From contig NZ_BAGG01000100.1 of the NCBI RefSeq assembly GCF_000308695.1, forward strand, positions 1-34,315: a stretch of 34,315 nucleotides of DNA, read 5' to 3'. Shown one piece after another: positions 6,550 to 14,929 of this stretch (its first letter is position 1; each line of letters begins with the position of its first letter). The notes beneath the pieces are model-generated. The model worked only from the letters and a program-made list of their open reading frames with translations. It was not told the DNA's origin and made no database searches. The position numbers and the translations under genes were made by a program. The DNA comes from Nocardia takedensis NBRC 100417 (lineage in GTDB: Bacteria; Actinomycetota; Actinomycetes; Mycobacteriales; Mycobacteriaceae).

Positions 6550-9500
6550 TTGTTCGTGTTCGGTGATCGTGTCGTGTGCACCGCCGCTGATCTCGTGCGC
6601 GCGGCCCGGTGTGAGTTCGCGGTGTTGCGTGCCCTCGATGTCGACCTGGGCACGCTCGCCGGTCCGGACGTACCGGTTCCCACCCCCGCGACGGAGGTCG
6701 CCGCGCCGGGGTGGCGTGCTCGGTTCGGCGGCGCGATCGAATCCGGGCGAACGGAGTCGGTCGAGATCGCGCGCGACGGTATCGACTCCGACGATCCGTC
6801 CGTGCGGGTAGCGGCGCTCACCGCCGCGCACGAGGCCACCGTCGCGGCGCTGCGGTCGGGTGCGTCCAGGGTGTTCGGCGCGGTGTTCTTCGACGGCGAG
6901 TTCACCTGTTCCTGCGAGGTCTTGGTGGCCGAATCGGATCGCTACGTCCCGCACGGCGTGGCGACGGACGCGCACGACGTCGTCGCCACCGCGCTGGAAC
7001 TCGCGGCCTGCGCGGCGGCGGACGAGGCGGTCGGCGCGCTCCGAGAACCAGCGGTGGTGCGGGTTCTGGTGGGCGACAACGTCTCCGAGGTTCCATTGCG
7101 CGACCTGCTGCCGGTGTACCGGGCGCGGCGGCGGCGACTCGAGCGGATCGTGGCCGACACCCTCGGCGAGTTGCTGCCGGTGCAGTGGGGCGATCCGCGC
7201 TTCCTGGCCTGCGGGAACTGCCCGACCTGCGTGGCGGCGTTGACGGCGGCGCGGGATGTGCTGCTGGTGGCCGGTCTCGGCAATCCCGCCCGAACCCGGT
7301 TGCGGGAGGCCGGGATCACCACGATCGACCGACTGGCGCGCGCCGGGTCCGCAGTGCCCGGGTTGGCGGTGCGGACCGTCACCGCGTTGCGCCGCCAAGC
7401 CGAGATCCAGCTCGACAGTGAGCGATCCGGGGTTCCCCGGCACACCGTCCTGGCTCCACGGGCGCTCGCCGCGCTCCCCGCGCCCGCCCCCGGTGATGTC
7501 GCGCTGACCCTCGACAGCCGTCCCGGCCGCACGCCCGCGCTCACCGTGGGTGACGCGGATCGGGTGTTGATCCACGGCGGTGGCGACGGGCGCGCCGAGG
7601 GGCCGTTGCGGGTCCTGGAATTCCTGGCCCGGCGCAGACGCGACCACCCGGACATGCGGGTCTACTACTACACCTCCCGCGTTCGCGACGCGCTGCTGGA
7701 CTACACGGGCGGCTACGGCCTCGGCGAGGAGATCCTCGACGAATTGCTGTGCGAGGGCGTGCTGGTCGATCTGTACCCGATCCTGCGTTCGGCGCTGATC
7801 CTCGGTGAGCGGTCCTACGCGCCCGCCGCGATCCGCGCGGTGCTGTCCGCCGGGCGACCCGTTTCCGGTGACGCCGCCGATGAGGTCACGGCATCCCGGA
7901 CGGACGACGGCAGCACCGACAGCGCGGCCACGGAACCCGACTGTGTGACGTTGCTGCGGTTGCGTTCGTGGCTGGCCGAGCGGGCCGCCGAGGCGGGCGT
8001 GTTCCCGGAGCGCCCCGGCACGCCGGGAACCGTGGACCACCAGCAGGTTCCGCTGTCGCGCCCGTCGTCGGTGGAGGCGGCGCTGGCCGAATTCGTCGCG
8101 CGGGCGGGTGACGACGCGCCACGCGCGGCGAAACTCATGGCGGCGGCGCTGGGCTATCACCGGCGCGAACGGCAACCACTGTGGTGGGCGCACGCCGACC
8201 GGTTGAGTCTGCCCGTGGACGAATGGCCCGAGGCCCCCGGCGTTCTCGTCGCCGAATGGGGCAACGTCGACACCAAATGGCATCACAGCCCGACGCGCCC
8301 GACGATGCGCCGATACCTGACTCTGACGGGCCGCATCGGGGCCGGTCGCGGGCGCGTGCTGCCCCCGGGGACGACGGTCTACACCTTCTACGATCGACCG
8401 GTCGTGCCGGGGATGGTCACGGCCGTGGGCGGGCGCGCGACGGCCACGGCGACGGTGCTGGGTTGTTCGGTCGACCCCGATTTCGCCGACGCCGTGCGCC
8501 TCGAGGAACTGCTGCCCGAGGGCTGCGAACCCTACGACGAACTGCCCACCGCCATCGCGCCGGGGCTGCCGCCGCCGCCCGAGAACGCCGAGAGCGCCGT
8601 GGAACTGGCCGCTCAGCGTCTGCTGGTGACGCTGCCTGAGGTGCCCGAGGACGCGATCTTCGACATCCTGTCCGGTCGCGCGCCCCGACTGCGCGGCGGC
8701 GCGCCGCTGCCGACGGCGCACGGCGATCAGGCGGCGGCGGTCACGGCCGCGGTGGCGGCGCTGGACCGGTCCTACGTCGCCGTGCAGGGGCCGCCGGGCA
8801 CCGGGAAGACCGCGACGGCCGCGCGGGTGATCCACCGGTTGGTGACCCGCGACAAGTGGCGGGTCGGCGTGGTCGCGCTGTCGCACCCCACCATCGAGAA
8901 TCTGTTGGACGCGGTGGTGGAGATCGGGGTGCTGCCCGAACTGGTCGCCAAGAAGGATGTGGGCGCGGTGGCCCCGGAGTGGGCGGTCATCGACGCCGAC
9001 CGCTATCCGCGATTCCTCGACAACGCCGTCAACGGCTGTGTGATCGGCGGCGCGCCCGCGGATTTCGCCGACGAGCGGTTGATCCCGCGCGGGGCGCTGG
9101 ACCTGCTGGTCATCGCCGACGCGGGCTATTTCCCGCTGGCCGAACTCGTCGCGGTGGGCGCGAGCGCGCGCAATCTGCTGGTGGTCGGCGATCCGGCGAC
9201 CACGGCCGCGCGCGCCGCCCATCCCGCACCCGTCGGCGCGTCGGTGCTGGGCGGGATGGTCGACGCGGGCGGTACGCTGCCCGCCGCGTTCGGGTATTTC
9301 CTCGAACGCACCTGGCGGATGCATCCCCGGGTGTGCGAACCGCTGTCGCGCGTGCGTTACGACGGGTGGTTGATCGCCAACGAGACGGTCACCCTGGCAA
9401 GGCAACTCGACGGCGTCCCGCCCGGCGTGGAGACGGTGCTGGTGGATCACCAGGGCAACACCACCGCCGCCGAGGCCGAGGCGCGCGAGGTGGTGCGGCG

Positions 9501-9906
9501 GGTGCGCGCGCTGTTGGGCGCGTCCTGGACGGTGGGCACGCTGACGCGCAGGCTGCATCCGCACGACATCTTCGTCGTCGCGCCCTACGGCGCGCAGGTG
9601 ACCGTGGTTCGGACCTTGTTGGCGCGGGCCAAGATCGAAGACGTGCTGGTGGGCACCCCCGACCGGTTCCGCGGCCGGGAGGCGGCGGTGGTGCTGGTGT
9701 CGATGGCGACCTCCACCGCGGCCGACGCCCCCGACGGCATGTCGGCGCTGCTGGCGGGCGATCTGGTGCCCGCGGCGGTGGCGCGCGCGATGTGGCGGGC
9801 CGTGGTGATCCGCTCGCGGCTGCTCACCGAGTACCTGCCCGAATCCGCCGGGGAACTGGCCGAATTGGCGGGCTTCCTGGAACTGACCGCGACGACGGGC
9901 GATTAG
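6550..9906 (+). CDS. TM0106-type RecB-like nuclease/SF1 helicase with degraded active sites
   Basis: A 1118-residue protein with the layout of the TM0106 family: RecB/Cas4-like domain (1-260), RNase H-like exonuclease domain (about 305-420), and C-terminal Dna2/Upf1-like SF1 helicase (about 690-1110). The start is TTG after AGGAGGG. The scaffold is well kept: FFDG, LLPVYRARR, DVLLVAGL, GITTIDRLA, VLVDLYP, ERTWRMHP, and four cysteines (20, 221, 224, 227) suited to an Fe-S staple. Walker A GPPGTGKT (747-754) is intact. Catalytic positions are not: the usual DEAGQ is ADAGY (856-860), GDPQQL is GDPATT (880-885), motif VI VSRAR is VARAM (1077-1081), the RecB-type VDTK is absent, and the exonuclease DxE reads TLD (320-322). 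The open frame is uninterrupted, so this is a pseudoenzyme or repurposed protein rather than a broken gene. The comparison uses family motifs from memory. Confidence 0.75.
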   Translation: MFVFGDRVVCTAADLVRAARCEFAVLRALDVDLGTLAGPDVPVPTPATEVAAPGWRARFGGAIESGRTESVEIARDGIDSDDPSVRVAALTAAHEATVAALRSGASRVFGAVFFDGEFTCSCEVLVAESDRYVPHGVATDAHDVVATALELAACAAADEAVGALREPAVVRVLVGDNVSEVPLRDLLPVYRARRRRLERIVADTLGELLPVQWGDPRFLACGNCPTCVAALTAARDVLLVAGLGNPARTRLREAGITTIDRLARAGSAVPGLAVRTVTALRRQAEIQLDSERSGVPRHTVLAPRALAALPAPAPGDVALTLDSRPGRTPALTVGDADRVLIHGGGDGRAEGPLRVLEFLARRRRDHPDMRVYYYTSRVRDALLDYTGGYGLGEEILDELLCEGVLVDLYPILRSALILGERSYAPAAIRAVLSAGRPVSGDAADEVTASRTDDGSTDSAATEPDCVTLLRLRSWLAERAAEAGVFPERPGTPGTVDHQQVPLSRPSSVEAALAEFVARAGDDAPRAAKLMAAALGYHRRERQPLWWAHADRLSLPVDEWPEAPGVLVAEWGNVDTKWHHSPTRPTMRRYLTLTGRIGAGRGRVLPPGTTVYTFYDRPVVPGMVTAVGGRATATATVLGCSVDPDFADAVRLEELLPEGCEPYDELPTAIAPGLPPPPENAESAVELAAQRLLVTLPEVPEDAIFDILSGRAPRLRGGAPLPTAHGDQAAAVTAAVAALDRSYVAVQGPPGTGKTATAARVIHRLVTRDKWRVGVVALSHPTIENLLDAVVEIGVLPELVAKKDVGAVAPEWAVIDADRYPRFLDNAVNGCVIGGAPADFADERLIPRGALDLLVIADAGYFPLAELVAVGASARNLLVVGDPATTAARAAHPAPVGASVLGGMVDAGGTLPAAFGYFLERTWRMHPRVCEPLSRVRYDGWLIANETVTLARQLDGVPPGVETVLVDHQGNTTAAEAEAREVVRRVRALLGASWTVGTLTRRLHPHDIFVVAPYGAQVTVVRTLLARAKIEDVLVGTPDRFRGREAAVVLVSMATSTAADAPDGMSALLAGDLVPAAVARAMWRAVVIRSRLLTEYLPESAGELAELAGFLELTATTGD

Positions 9907-9912
9907 CGCGCC

Positions 9913-11091
9913 TCAGCCGAAGCAATGTCCTTCGCCGCGATAGGTGGGCACGGTGGTGCGCGTGCCGTCCGCGTCGACCAGGTGCAAGCGGTTGAAGCGT
10001 TCGCACAGTTCACCGGCTTTGGCGTGCCGGAACCACACCCGGTCGCCGATGCGCAGGCCCGAGGCCGCCGTCAACGGTGTCTGGACTTCGCCCGCGCCCT
10101 CGGTGCCGATGAGCCGCAACCCGCTGGGCCACACCGGTTTCGGCACCCGGGCCGCGCCCGCGGGACCGGAAGCGATGTAGCCGCCCGCGAAGACGGTGGC
10201 GATCGACGGGGTGGGCTTGCGCAGGACAGGGGTGGCGAAGAACAGCGCCGGGCGGGGGGTGAAGGCGCGGTAGTTGTCGAACAGGGTCGGCACGTACAGG
10301 CCCGAACCGGCGGTGACCTCGGTGACCTGCGGACTGGTCGAACTGACTTCGAGCGATCCGGTGCCGCCGCTGTTGACGATCCGCAGGGGGCCGACCACCG
10401 AGCGGACCGCGTCCAGGACGGCGGTGCGGCGCTCGGCGATCTCGCGGGCGGAGGCCTTCTTGACCAGGCGGATCGCGATATTGCTGTCGGGCAGACCGGC
10501 GATCTGCGCCTCGTAGGTCATCACGCCGACCACCTCGAAGCCGCGGTCGCGGGCCGCGCGCGCCAGCGTCTCGGCCTGTTCGGGGGTGCGCACGGGCGAG
10601 CGGCGCACGCCCAGGTGCAGGGGGCCGATCCGCAGCGAGGCGTCGATGTCCAGGCAGATCCGCGGGCGGGCGCGGTCGCCGACGGCCGTGCGGATCAGGG
10701 TGAGCTGGTCGGGATCGTCGACCATGAGGGTGATCGAGTCGAGCAGGATCTGCTCGCTCGCGAGTTCGGCCAGCGCGGCGCGGTCGACGCTGGGATAGCC
10801 CAGCAGAACGTCACGTGCGCCCTGGCGGGCCAACCAGAGGGCTTCGGGCAGTGCGTAGGCCATCAGGCCCGCGAAGCCACCGGACGCGGTCAGGCCGGCG
10901 CCGAGCACCTCTTCCAGGACCGCGCGGCAGCGCACCGATTTGCTCGCGACCCGGATGGGGACGCCACCCGCGCGGCGTACCAGGTCAGCGGCGTTGGCCC
11001 GCAGCGTCGGCAGGTCCAGGGCGGCCAACGGCGGGTCGAGGTCGGCGGTGGCCGCGTGCAGTCCGGCGATCGGCAGGGTCACCCCTCCCAC
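9913..11091 (-). CDS. PLP-dependent amino acid deaminase/aldolase (alanine-racemase N-terminal fold, D-threonine aldolase-like)
   Basis: A 392-residue fold-type III PLP enzyme. The barrel opens with DLDPPLAALDLPTLRAN, and the PLP lysine is K51 in RVASKSVR. The phosphate-binding and C-terminal beta-domain features (NSGGTGS; GDRVWFRHAKAGELCERFN) match the 'amino acid deaminase/aldolase' group related to metal-activated D-threonine aldolase, in which the His and Cys of RHAKAGELC bind the metal. It ends only 6 bases from the converging TM0106-like gene. GTG 11091 and GTG 11082 are both possible starts: GGGAGG lies too close to the second and within the coding region of the first. The substrate is not evident. 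Confidence 0.8.
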   Translation of the reverse strand: MGGVTLPIAGLHAATADLDPPLAALDLPTLRANAADLVRRAGGVPIRVASKSVRCRAVLEEVLGAGLTASGGFAGLMAYALPEALWLARQGARDVLLGYPSVDRAALAELASEQILLDSITLMVDDPDQLTLIRTAVGDRARPRICLDIDASLRIGPLHLGVRRSPVRTPEQAETLARAARDRGFEVVGVMTYEAQIAGLPDSNIAIRLVKKASAREIAERRTAVLDAVRSVVGPLRIVNSGGTGSLEVSSTSPQVTEVTAGSGLYVPTLFDNYRAFTPRPALFFATPVLRKPTPSIATVFAGGYIASGPAGAARVPKPVWPSGLRLIGTEGAGEVQTPLTAASGLRIGDRVWFRHAKAGELCERFNRLHLVDADGTRTTVPTYRGEGHCFG

Positions 11092-11126
11092 TCAACCACC
11101 AACTTGGTCAGGCGTCCAGCTTTTCG

Positions 11127-11609
11127 TCAGGGAACGTCGCCCGCCCTGGTCGCCAGGCCGCTGACCAGATCGTCCAGGACGACCAGCATGGTCTCGTCGT
11201 CGCAGTCGGCCAGCCAGCGCAGCACCGTGCCCTGCAACACCGAGACGGCGTAGACGGCGATCGAATTGACCGGCTCCAGCCACTGGGTGCCGGAACGGGT
11301 CGCGCACAGGTCCAGGAAGGCCGCCATCTCGGCGTCCATTCCGCGGAATCGTCGCGCGGCATCGGAGTCGGCGACGCATTCGGCCTGCATTTCCCACCGC
11401 TCACGCAGGGATCGAATGGTCGCCTCGTACGCGCGTACCTGTTTTCCCGGCGCCGATTTCACCACCGGCCAGTACGAACTGATACCGGCGTGCAACAAAA
11501 CCCGTAGCGCCCGCACCCCGTCGAAATCCAGCGAAGCCGCCGCCTTCTCCACGGCATCGCAGATCGCGGGGTGCAACCGCGCTACAGCTATATCTCCACG
11601 TGCGCTCAA
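11127..11609 (-). CDS. TetR-like ligand-binding domain protein without a DNA-binding domain
   Basis: A 160-residue, all-helical protein. The body (about 30-155: LRVLLHAGISSYW, MDAEMAAFLDLCATRSGTQWLEPV, AVYAVSVLQGTVLRWLADCDDETMLVVLDDLV) looks like the C-terminal ligand/dimer domain of actinobacterial TetR regulators. A helix-turn-helix, which would occupy the first 50 residues, is absent. TTG 11609 is preceded by GAGGGAG with 6-base spacing, which strongly fixes the start. The three frames upstream hold no HTH remnant that I can recognise. It lies 36-45 bases before the aldolase-like gene on the same strand, so they may be co-transcribed. It could bind a ligand or heterodimerise with a complete TetR protein. 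Confidence 0.6.
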   Translation of the reverse strand: MSARGDIAVARLHPAICDAVEKAAASLDFDGVRALRVLLHAGISSYWPVVKSAPGKQVRAYEATIRSLRERWEMQAECVADSDAARRFRGMDAEMAAFLDLCATRSGTQWLEPVNSIAVYAVSVLQGTVLRWLADCDDETMLVVLDDLVSGLATRAGDVP

Positions 11610-12036
11610 CGAAGACTCCCTCGGCGATAAAACCCGCACCCGACCTGCGGTGCGACTCGCTGAACATTGCGACCATTCCCGCGGATCTCCTCGGTGAGAC
11701 CCGCCGGCTGCCCGGTCCAACGATCATCAATGGTAGAGGGTTATCAAGGTTTGAGAACGGGTTCGATGGGTATTTTCAGACCAAAAGATTGTTTTGTTAC
11801 GTAAACGGGACTGCTTCGCAATCGACCCCCTACCCCCGCCGAATCGCCGTTCTGGGCGCTGTCTCGCCGACCCTCCGGCGGCGCGCGACCTCGATCCACT
11901 GTACGGACGAATTCGGGACCACCCGGTCCCAGTGTGGTACATCACACAAGCCGACCTCGCAATTCGGTCATCCGCCGGTCGCCCGCGGGCCGTCCGATCG
12001 TCACCGGCGGTCGGCATCGGCCGCTAGCCTGAATCG
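11610..12036. other. 427-base intergenic region, AT-richer, with several palindromes
   Basis: This is the least GC-rich part of the window, most markedly at about 11725-11830. It separates two divergent genes. Visible elements are TTACGTAA (perfect 8-bp palindrome near 11797), GGGACC-ACCC-GGTCCC (11915-11930) and GTGTG-N6-CACAC (11932-11947), the last two being adjacent. A -10 box for the phosphatase lies at its right end. No convincing protein-coding frame was seen on either strand. Confidence 0.6.
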
Positions 12037-12039
12037 GTG
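12025..12039 (+). promoter_or_regulatory. -10 box of a probably leaderless phosphatase transcript
   Basis: TAGCCT (12025-12030) stands 6 bases before the GTG start at 12037, and there is no Shine-Dalgarno sequence. This is the standard spacing for a leaderless actinobacterial mRNA. Confidence 0.5.
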
Positions 12040-12783
12040 ACTGTCCCGCCCCCCGTCGATCAATTCCTCATCCCGGGAACCTTCAACTTTCGCGACACCG
12101 CTGGTCTGCGCACGGCCGACGGCGCGAAAGTGGCCCCCGGCGTTCTCCTGCGCTCCGCCCAGCTCAGCGCCCTGTCCACCGAGGGTCACGCGATGCTGCG
12201 CGAACTCGGCGTCGACGAGGTCTTCGACCTGCGCGGCCCGAAGGAGATCGACCACATCGGCCACGACAACCTCCCCGAAGGCATCCGGCTCACCGTGGCG
12301 CCCTTCGACTCGCGCATGGGCGAGGCCCCACCGCACGACGCCCAGACGACCTTCGCGATGGCCCACATGCTCGAGGTCTACCGCTACTTCCCCGCACTGC
12401 CCGAGGCGCACACCGCCATCACCGCCATCGCGGGCTCGATCATCGAGGGCGACGGCGCGGTCCTGGTGCACTGCGCGGCGGGCAAGGACCGCACGGGCTG
12501 GGCCGTGGCCACCCTGCTGTACGCCGTCGGCGTCACCGAAGAGGACATCCTGGCCGACTTCATGCTCAGCAACGCCGCCGCCCCCGCGCTGCGCGCGATG
12601 ATGGCCCCGAAACTCACCGCGGGCAAGGATCTCTCGGAGGACCTGCTCGGCGTCCGCGAGGAATACCTGCGGGTCGCGATCGCCGCCGCCCTCGAACGGC
12701 ACGGCGACATCGATTCCTACCTGAGCGCCGTCGGCCTCACCGACGGCGTGCGCGCCCAACTGCGCGACCGCCTGCTGGAATGA
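12037..12783 (+). CDS. PtpB-like tyrosine/serine protein phosphatase
   Basis: A 248-residue phosphatase of the Y_phosphatase3 / triple-specificity group that includes M. tuberculosis PtpB (Rv0153c). The active-site P-loop is HCAAGKDRTG, with C146 as nucleophile, the family-specific K-D pair, and R152 binding phosphate. Other hallmarks are GTFNFRDTAG near the N-terminus, LRSAQLSALS and VFDLRGPKE. No signal peptide was seen, but PtpB-like enzymes can leave the cell without one. It may act on phosphoamino acids or phosphoinositides; this is known for PtpB and not shown here. It is convergent with the AMP-binding gene, with 22 bases between stops. Confidence 0.88.
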   Translation: MTVPPPVDQFLIPGTFNFRDTAGLRTADGAKVAPGVLLRSAQLSALSTEGHAMLRELGVDEVFDLRGPKEIDHIGHDNLPEGIRLTVAPFDSRMGEAPPHDAQTTFAMAHMLEVYRYFPALPEAHTAITAIAGSIIEGDGAVLVHCAAGKDRTGWAVATLLYAVGVTEEDILADFMLSNAAAPALRAMMAPKLTAGKDLSEDLLGVREEYLRVAIAAALERHGDIDSYLSAVGLTDGVRAQLRDRLLE

Positions 12784-12791
12784 CCGGAACC

Positions 12792-12824
12792 GGTGCGCCG
12801 CCGAGCTATTCGCCGCGGCGCACC
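12792..12824. terminator. bidirectional hairpin between convergent genes
   Basis: GGTGCGCCGC (12792-12801) and GCGGCGCACC (12815-12824) form a perfect 10-bp stem with a 13-base loop. The stop codon of the minus-strand AMP-binding gene (12806-12808) lies in the loop. There is no T-tract, as is common for actinobacterial terminators. It could serve both converging genes. Confidence 0.55.
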
Positions 12825-14029
12825 AAACCGTCCGGATCGATCGTCACCTGATCGCCGGTGTGGAACCACCCGCCGGTGAAGCGATCCGCGGTGCCCTGCG
12901 GATCGTTCCAGTACCGGGGGGCCACATTCGGTCCGCGACACAGCAGTTCGCCGCACCCGGCGCCGGCCCGCGGGCCGTACAACGCCAATTCGGTGCCGCC
13001 GAAGGGGAATCCGAGCACTGCGGCGTCCGCGGCCGCGCCGTCGTCGGCGGCCAGGCCGATACCGCTGGTCTCGGTCGCGCCCCACACCGTCCACTGCCGG
13101 GCGGCGGGGAACACCGTGCGCAGCGCCGTCGCCGCGCCGCCGCGGACCCGGGGTGCCGCGGCGTGTTCGGCGCGGTGCCCGGCGATGCTGACCCGGGAGA
13201 CCCCGCCCGTGGACAACCCGGCCAGGCGCGGCGCGAGGCGCGCGAAGATGCTCGGAGTGGCCGAGACCATGTCCACCCGTTCGGCCGCCAGGCATTCGGC
13301 CAACGCGTCCGCGTCGGGCGCGAGCACCACGGTGCCGCCGACGGCGAAGGTCGGCAGCACCTGGTCGACGCATCCGCTGGCGTGCGCCAACGGCAGCAGC
13401 ACCAGATTGCGCAGTCCGTCGCCGGGCAACTCCAGCGCGTCGACCACCGAGCACACCGCCGACAGCAGGTTCTCGTTGGTGAGTTCGACCCCCTTGGGCA
13501 CGACATCCCCGCCGGGGAGGTGACCGCTGGTGTAGCAGAGCAGCGCCAGATCGCCCAGCGCCGCGCCGTCATCGATGTAGGCCGCCCCGTCGGGCAGGTC
13601 GCCGGTGGCGCGCAGCACGAAATCGGCGCTGCTGTCGGCGATCACCCGTTCGGCGACCGCGTCGGGCACACCGTGGTGCACCAACACCGGCACCGCGCCG
13701 CTGAGCAGCGCGCCGAGGAAGGCGCGCACCCAGCGCGCGCCGACGGGCATGTGGATCGCGACCCGGTCGCCGTAGCCGATGCCGTGCTCCTGGAGTCCGC
13801 CCGCGATGCGCGAGGCGCTGTGCCACAACTGCCGGTAGGTCAGTCGCGGGCCGCCGACCTCCACGACGGCCTCGCGACCGGCGTAGGCGTGCACCTGCAG
13901 ATCGAGCAGTTCGGTGAGCGCCGGGGTGAGATTGCCGTAGCGCAGCACCCCGTCCGCGCCTCTGGCCAGCGGGTTCTCGCGCGCGGGCGGACGTGTCGTG
14001 GGGTATTCGACCAGTAACTGCTGCGACAT
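12806..14029 (-). CDS. truncated AMP-binding (acyl/aryl-CoA synthetase-like) protein
   Basis: A 407-residue adenylate-forming (ANL) family protein that stops right after the A7 segment WFHTGDQVTIDPDGLVRRGE, where the hinge would begin. The whole C-terminal subdomain (about 110 residues, with the A10 catalytic lysine) is missing, and none is encoded in the 22 bases before the next gene. The ATP-phosphate loop (A3), usually YTSGTTGxPKGV, reads YTSGHLPGGDVVPKGV (about 166-181), a four-residue insertion with the TTG lost. A5 (WGATETSG) is intact. ATG 14029 has GGAGGA 4-5 bases upstream. Inference: it may bind an acyl or aryl acid but probably cannot complete thioester formation. It may be a decayed or repurposed enzyme. 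Confidence 0.8.
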   Translation of the reverse strand: MSQQLLVEYPTTRPPARENPLARGADGVLRYGNLTPALTELLDLQVHAYAGREAVVEVGGPRLTYRQLWHSASRIAGGLQEHGIGYGDRVAIHMPVGARWVRAFLGALLSGAVPVLVHHGVPDAVAERVIADSSADFVLRATGDLPDGAAYIDDGAALGDLALLCYTSGHLPGGDVVPKGVELTNENLLSAVCSVVDALELPGDGLRNLVLLPLAHASGCVDQVLPTFAVGGTVVLAPDADALAECLAAERVDMVSATPSIFARLAPRLAGLSTGGVSRVSIAGHRAEHAAAPRVRGGAATALRTVFPAARQWTVWGATETSGIGLAADDGAAADAAVLGFPFGGTELALYGPRAGAGCGELLCRGPNVAPRYWNDPQGTADRFTGGWFHTGDQVTIDPDGLVRRGE

Positions 14030-14068
14030 CCGTCCTCCGCTGGTGCCTCGCGCCCACAGGCACCTGCG

Positions 14069-14112
14069 ACTATATGACGCGGATCACAATCTCGCCGGAT
14101 TACGCCGGATTC
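14069..14112 (-). promoter_or_regulatory. promoter region of the AMP-binding gene with tandem 10-bp repeats
   Basis: Read on the minus strand, TATAGT (14074-14069) is a good -10 box. Beginning 18 bases upstream of it are two head-to-tail copies of AATCCGGCG spaced exactly 10 bases apart (14093-14102 and 14103-14112), covering the -35 position, where no TTGACA-like hexamer exists. Repeats one helical turn apart suggest an activator site. Confidence 0.4.
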
Positions 14113-14129
14113 GGGTTGTTCCGACCGGG

Positions 14130-14924
14130 TCAGCGCCCGGTGTAGGTCGCCTTGCCGGGTCCGTTGTCCAGGAAGCTGCGCACCCCGCCGCGCAGGTCCT
14201 CGGTGTCGAACAGGACACCCGAGACCTGCGGGGTCACCGAATCCGCGTGCGCCACACCGCCGGAACGCCACGCCGCGACGATCTGCTTGGTCGCCGCGTG
14301 CGCGCGGGTCGGGCCCTGCGCGAGTCGGCGCGCCAACGCCAGCGCCGCCGCGTCCACGTCCTCGTGCACGGCGTTGACCACGCCCCAGTCGGCCATCGTC
14401 GCGGCGTCGTACAGATCGGCGGTCATCACGAACTCGCGCGCGCGGCCCGACCCGGCCCGCTCGGCCAACCGCTGCGGACCACCCATCGACGGCGTCAACC
14501 CGACCACCGTCTCCACCAGGCCGAACTTCGCCTTCGGCGCGGCCAGGATGATGTCGCAGGCCAGCGCGATCTCGAAGGCCGCGGTCAGCGTCAACCCGTG
14601 CGCGGCGAAGATCACCGGACACGGCAGCGCCTCGAGCGGGTGGATGATCTGGGCGAACAGCGTGCGCCACAGTTCCGCGCCCTGCTCGACGGTCAACCCC
14701 TCGAAGACGTGCACGTCGACGCCGCCGGAGACCACCTTGCCCTCGGCGCGCAGCAGCACCGCGCGCGGCGGACGCGCCGCCAACTCGGCGATATCCGCGA
14801 CCAGTCCGTCGAACATCGCCTGGTCGAACAGGTTCAACGGCGGATTCGCCAGGGTGAGGATCGCCACTTCCGCGCCGCCCTCGGTGGTCTCACGTTCCAA
14901 CCGTGTCGCCTTCGTTTCGCTCAT
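14130..14924 (-). CDS. enoyl-CoA hydratase/isomerase family protein (crotonase)
   Basis: A 264-residue crotonase-fold protein. The oxyanion-hole region (SGGVDVHVF, about 66-74) is altered from the usual GAD-type. HGLTLTAAFEIALACDIILA contains E118, and FGLVETVVGLTPSMGGPQRL contains E138, the two positions that act as acid/base in hydratases; the Gly-rich segment after E138 is near-normal. It probably acts on a 2-enoyl-CoA in fatty acid or related catabolism. Its neighbour downstream on the same strand is the AMP-binding gene, but a 100-base gap with its own promoter separates them. ATG 14924 is apparently leaderless (TAGGCT 6 bases upstream). Confidence 0.88.
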   Translation of the reverse strand: MSETKATRLERETTEGGAEVAILTLANPPLNLFDQAMFDGLVADIAELAARPPRAVLLRAEGKVVSGGVDVHVFEGLTVEQGAELWRTLFAQIIHPLEALPCPVIFAAHGLTLTAAFEIALACDIILAAPKAKFGLVETVVGLTPSMGGPQRLAERAGSGRAREFVMTADLYDAATMADWGVVNAVHEDVDAAALALARRLAQGPTRAHAATKQIVAAWRSGGVAHADSVTPQVSGVLFDTEDLRGGVRSFLDNGPGKATYTGR

Positions 14925-14929
14925 CCGGT

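Noticed and set aside
6460..9564. A 1034-residue minus-strand open frame
   Set aside because: It lies entirely antisense to the TM0106-like gene and has His/Arg/Gly-rich composition with no domain, which is the usual shadow of a high-GC gene.
12806..14029. Interpretation as a frameshifted pseudogene
   Set aside because: The missing C-terminal part is not found in any frame downstream, and the stop lies within a hairpin between close convergent genes, so a simple frameshift is excluded.
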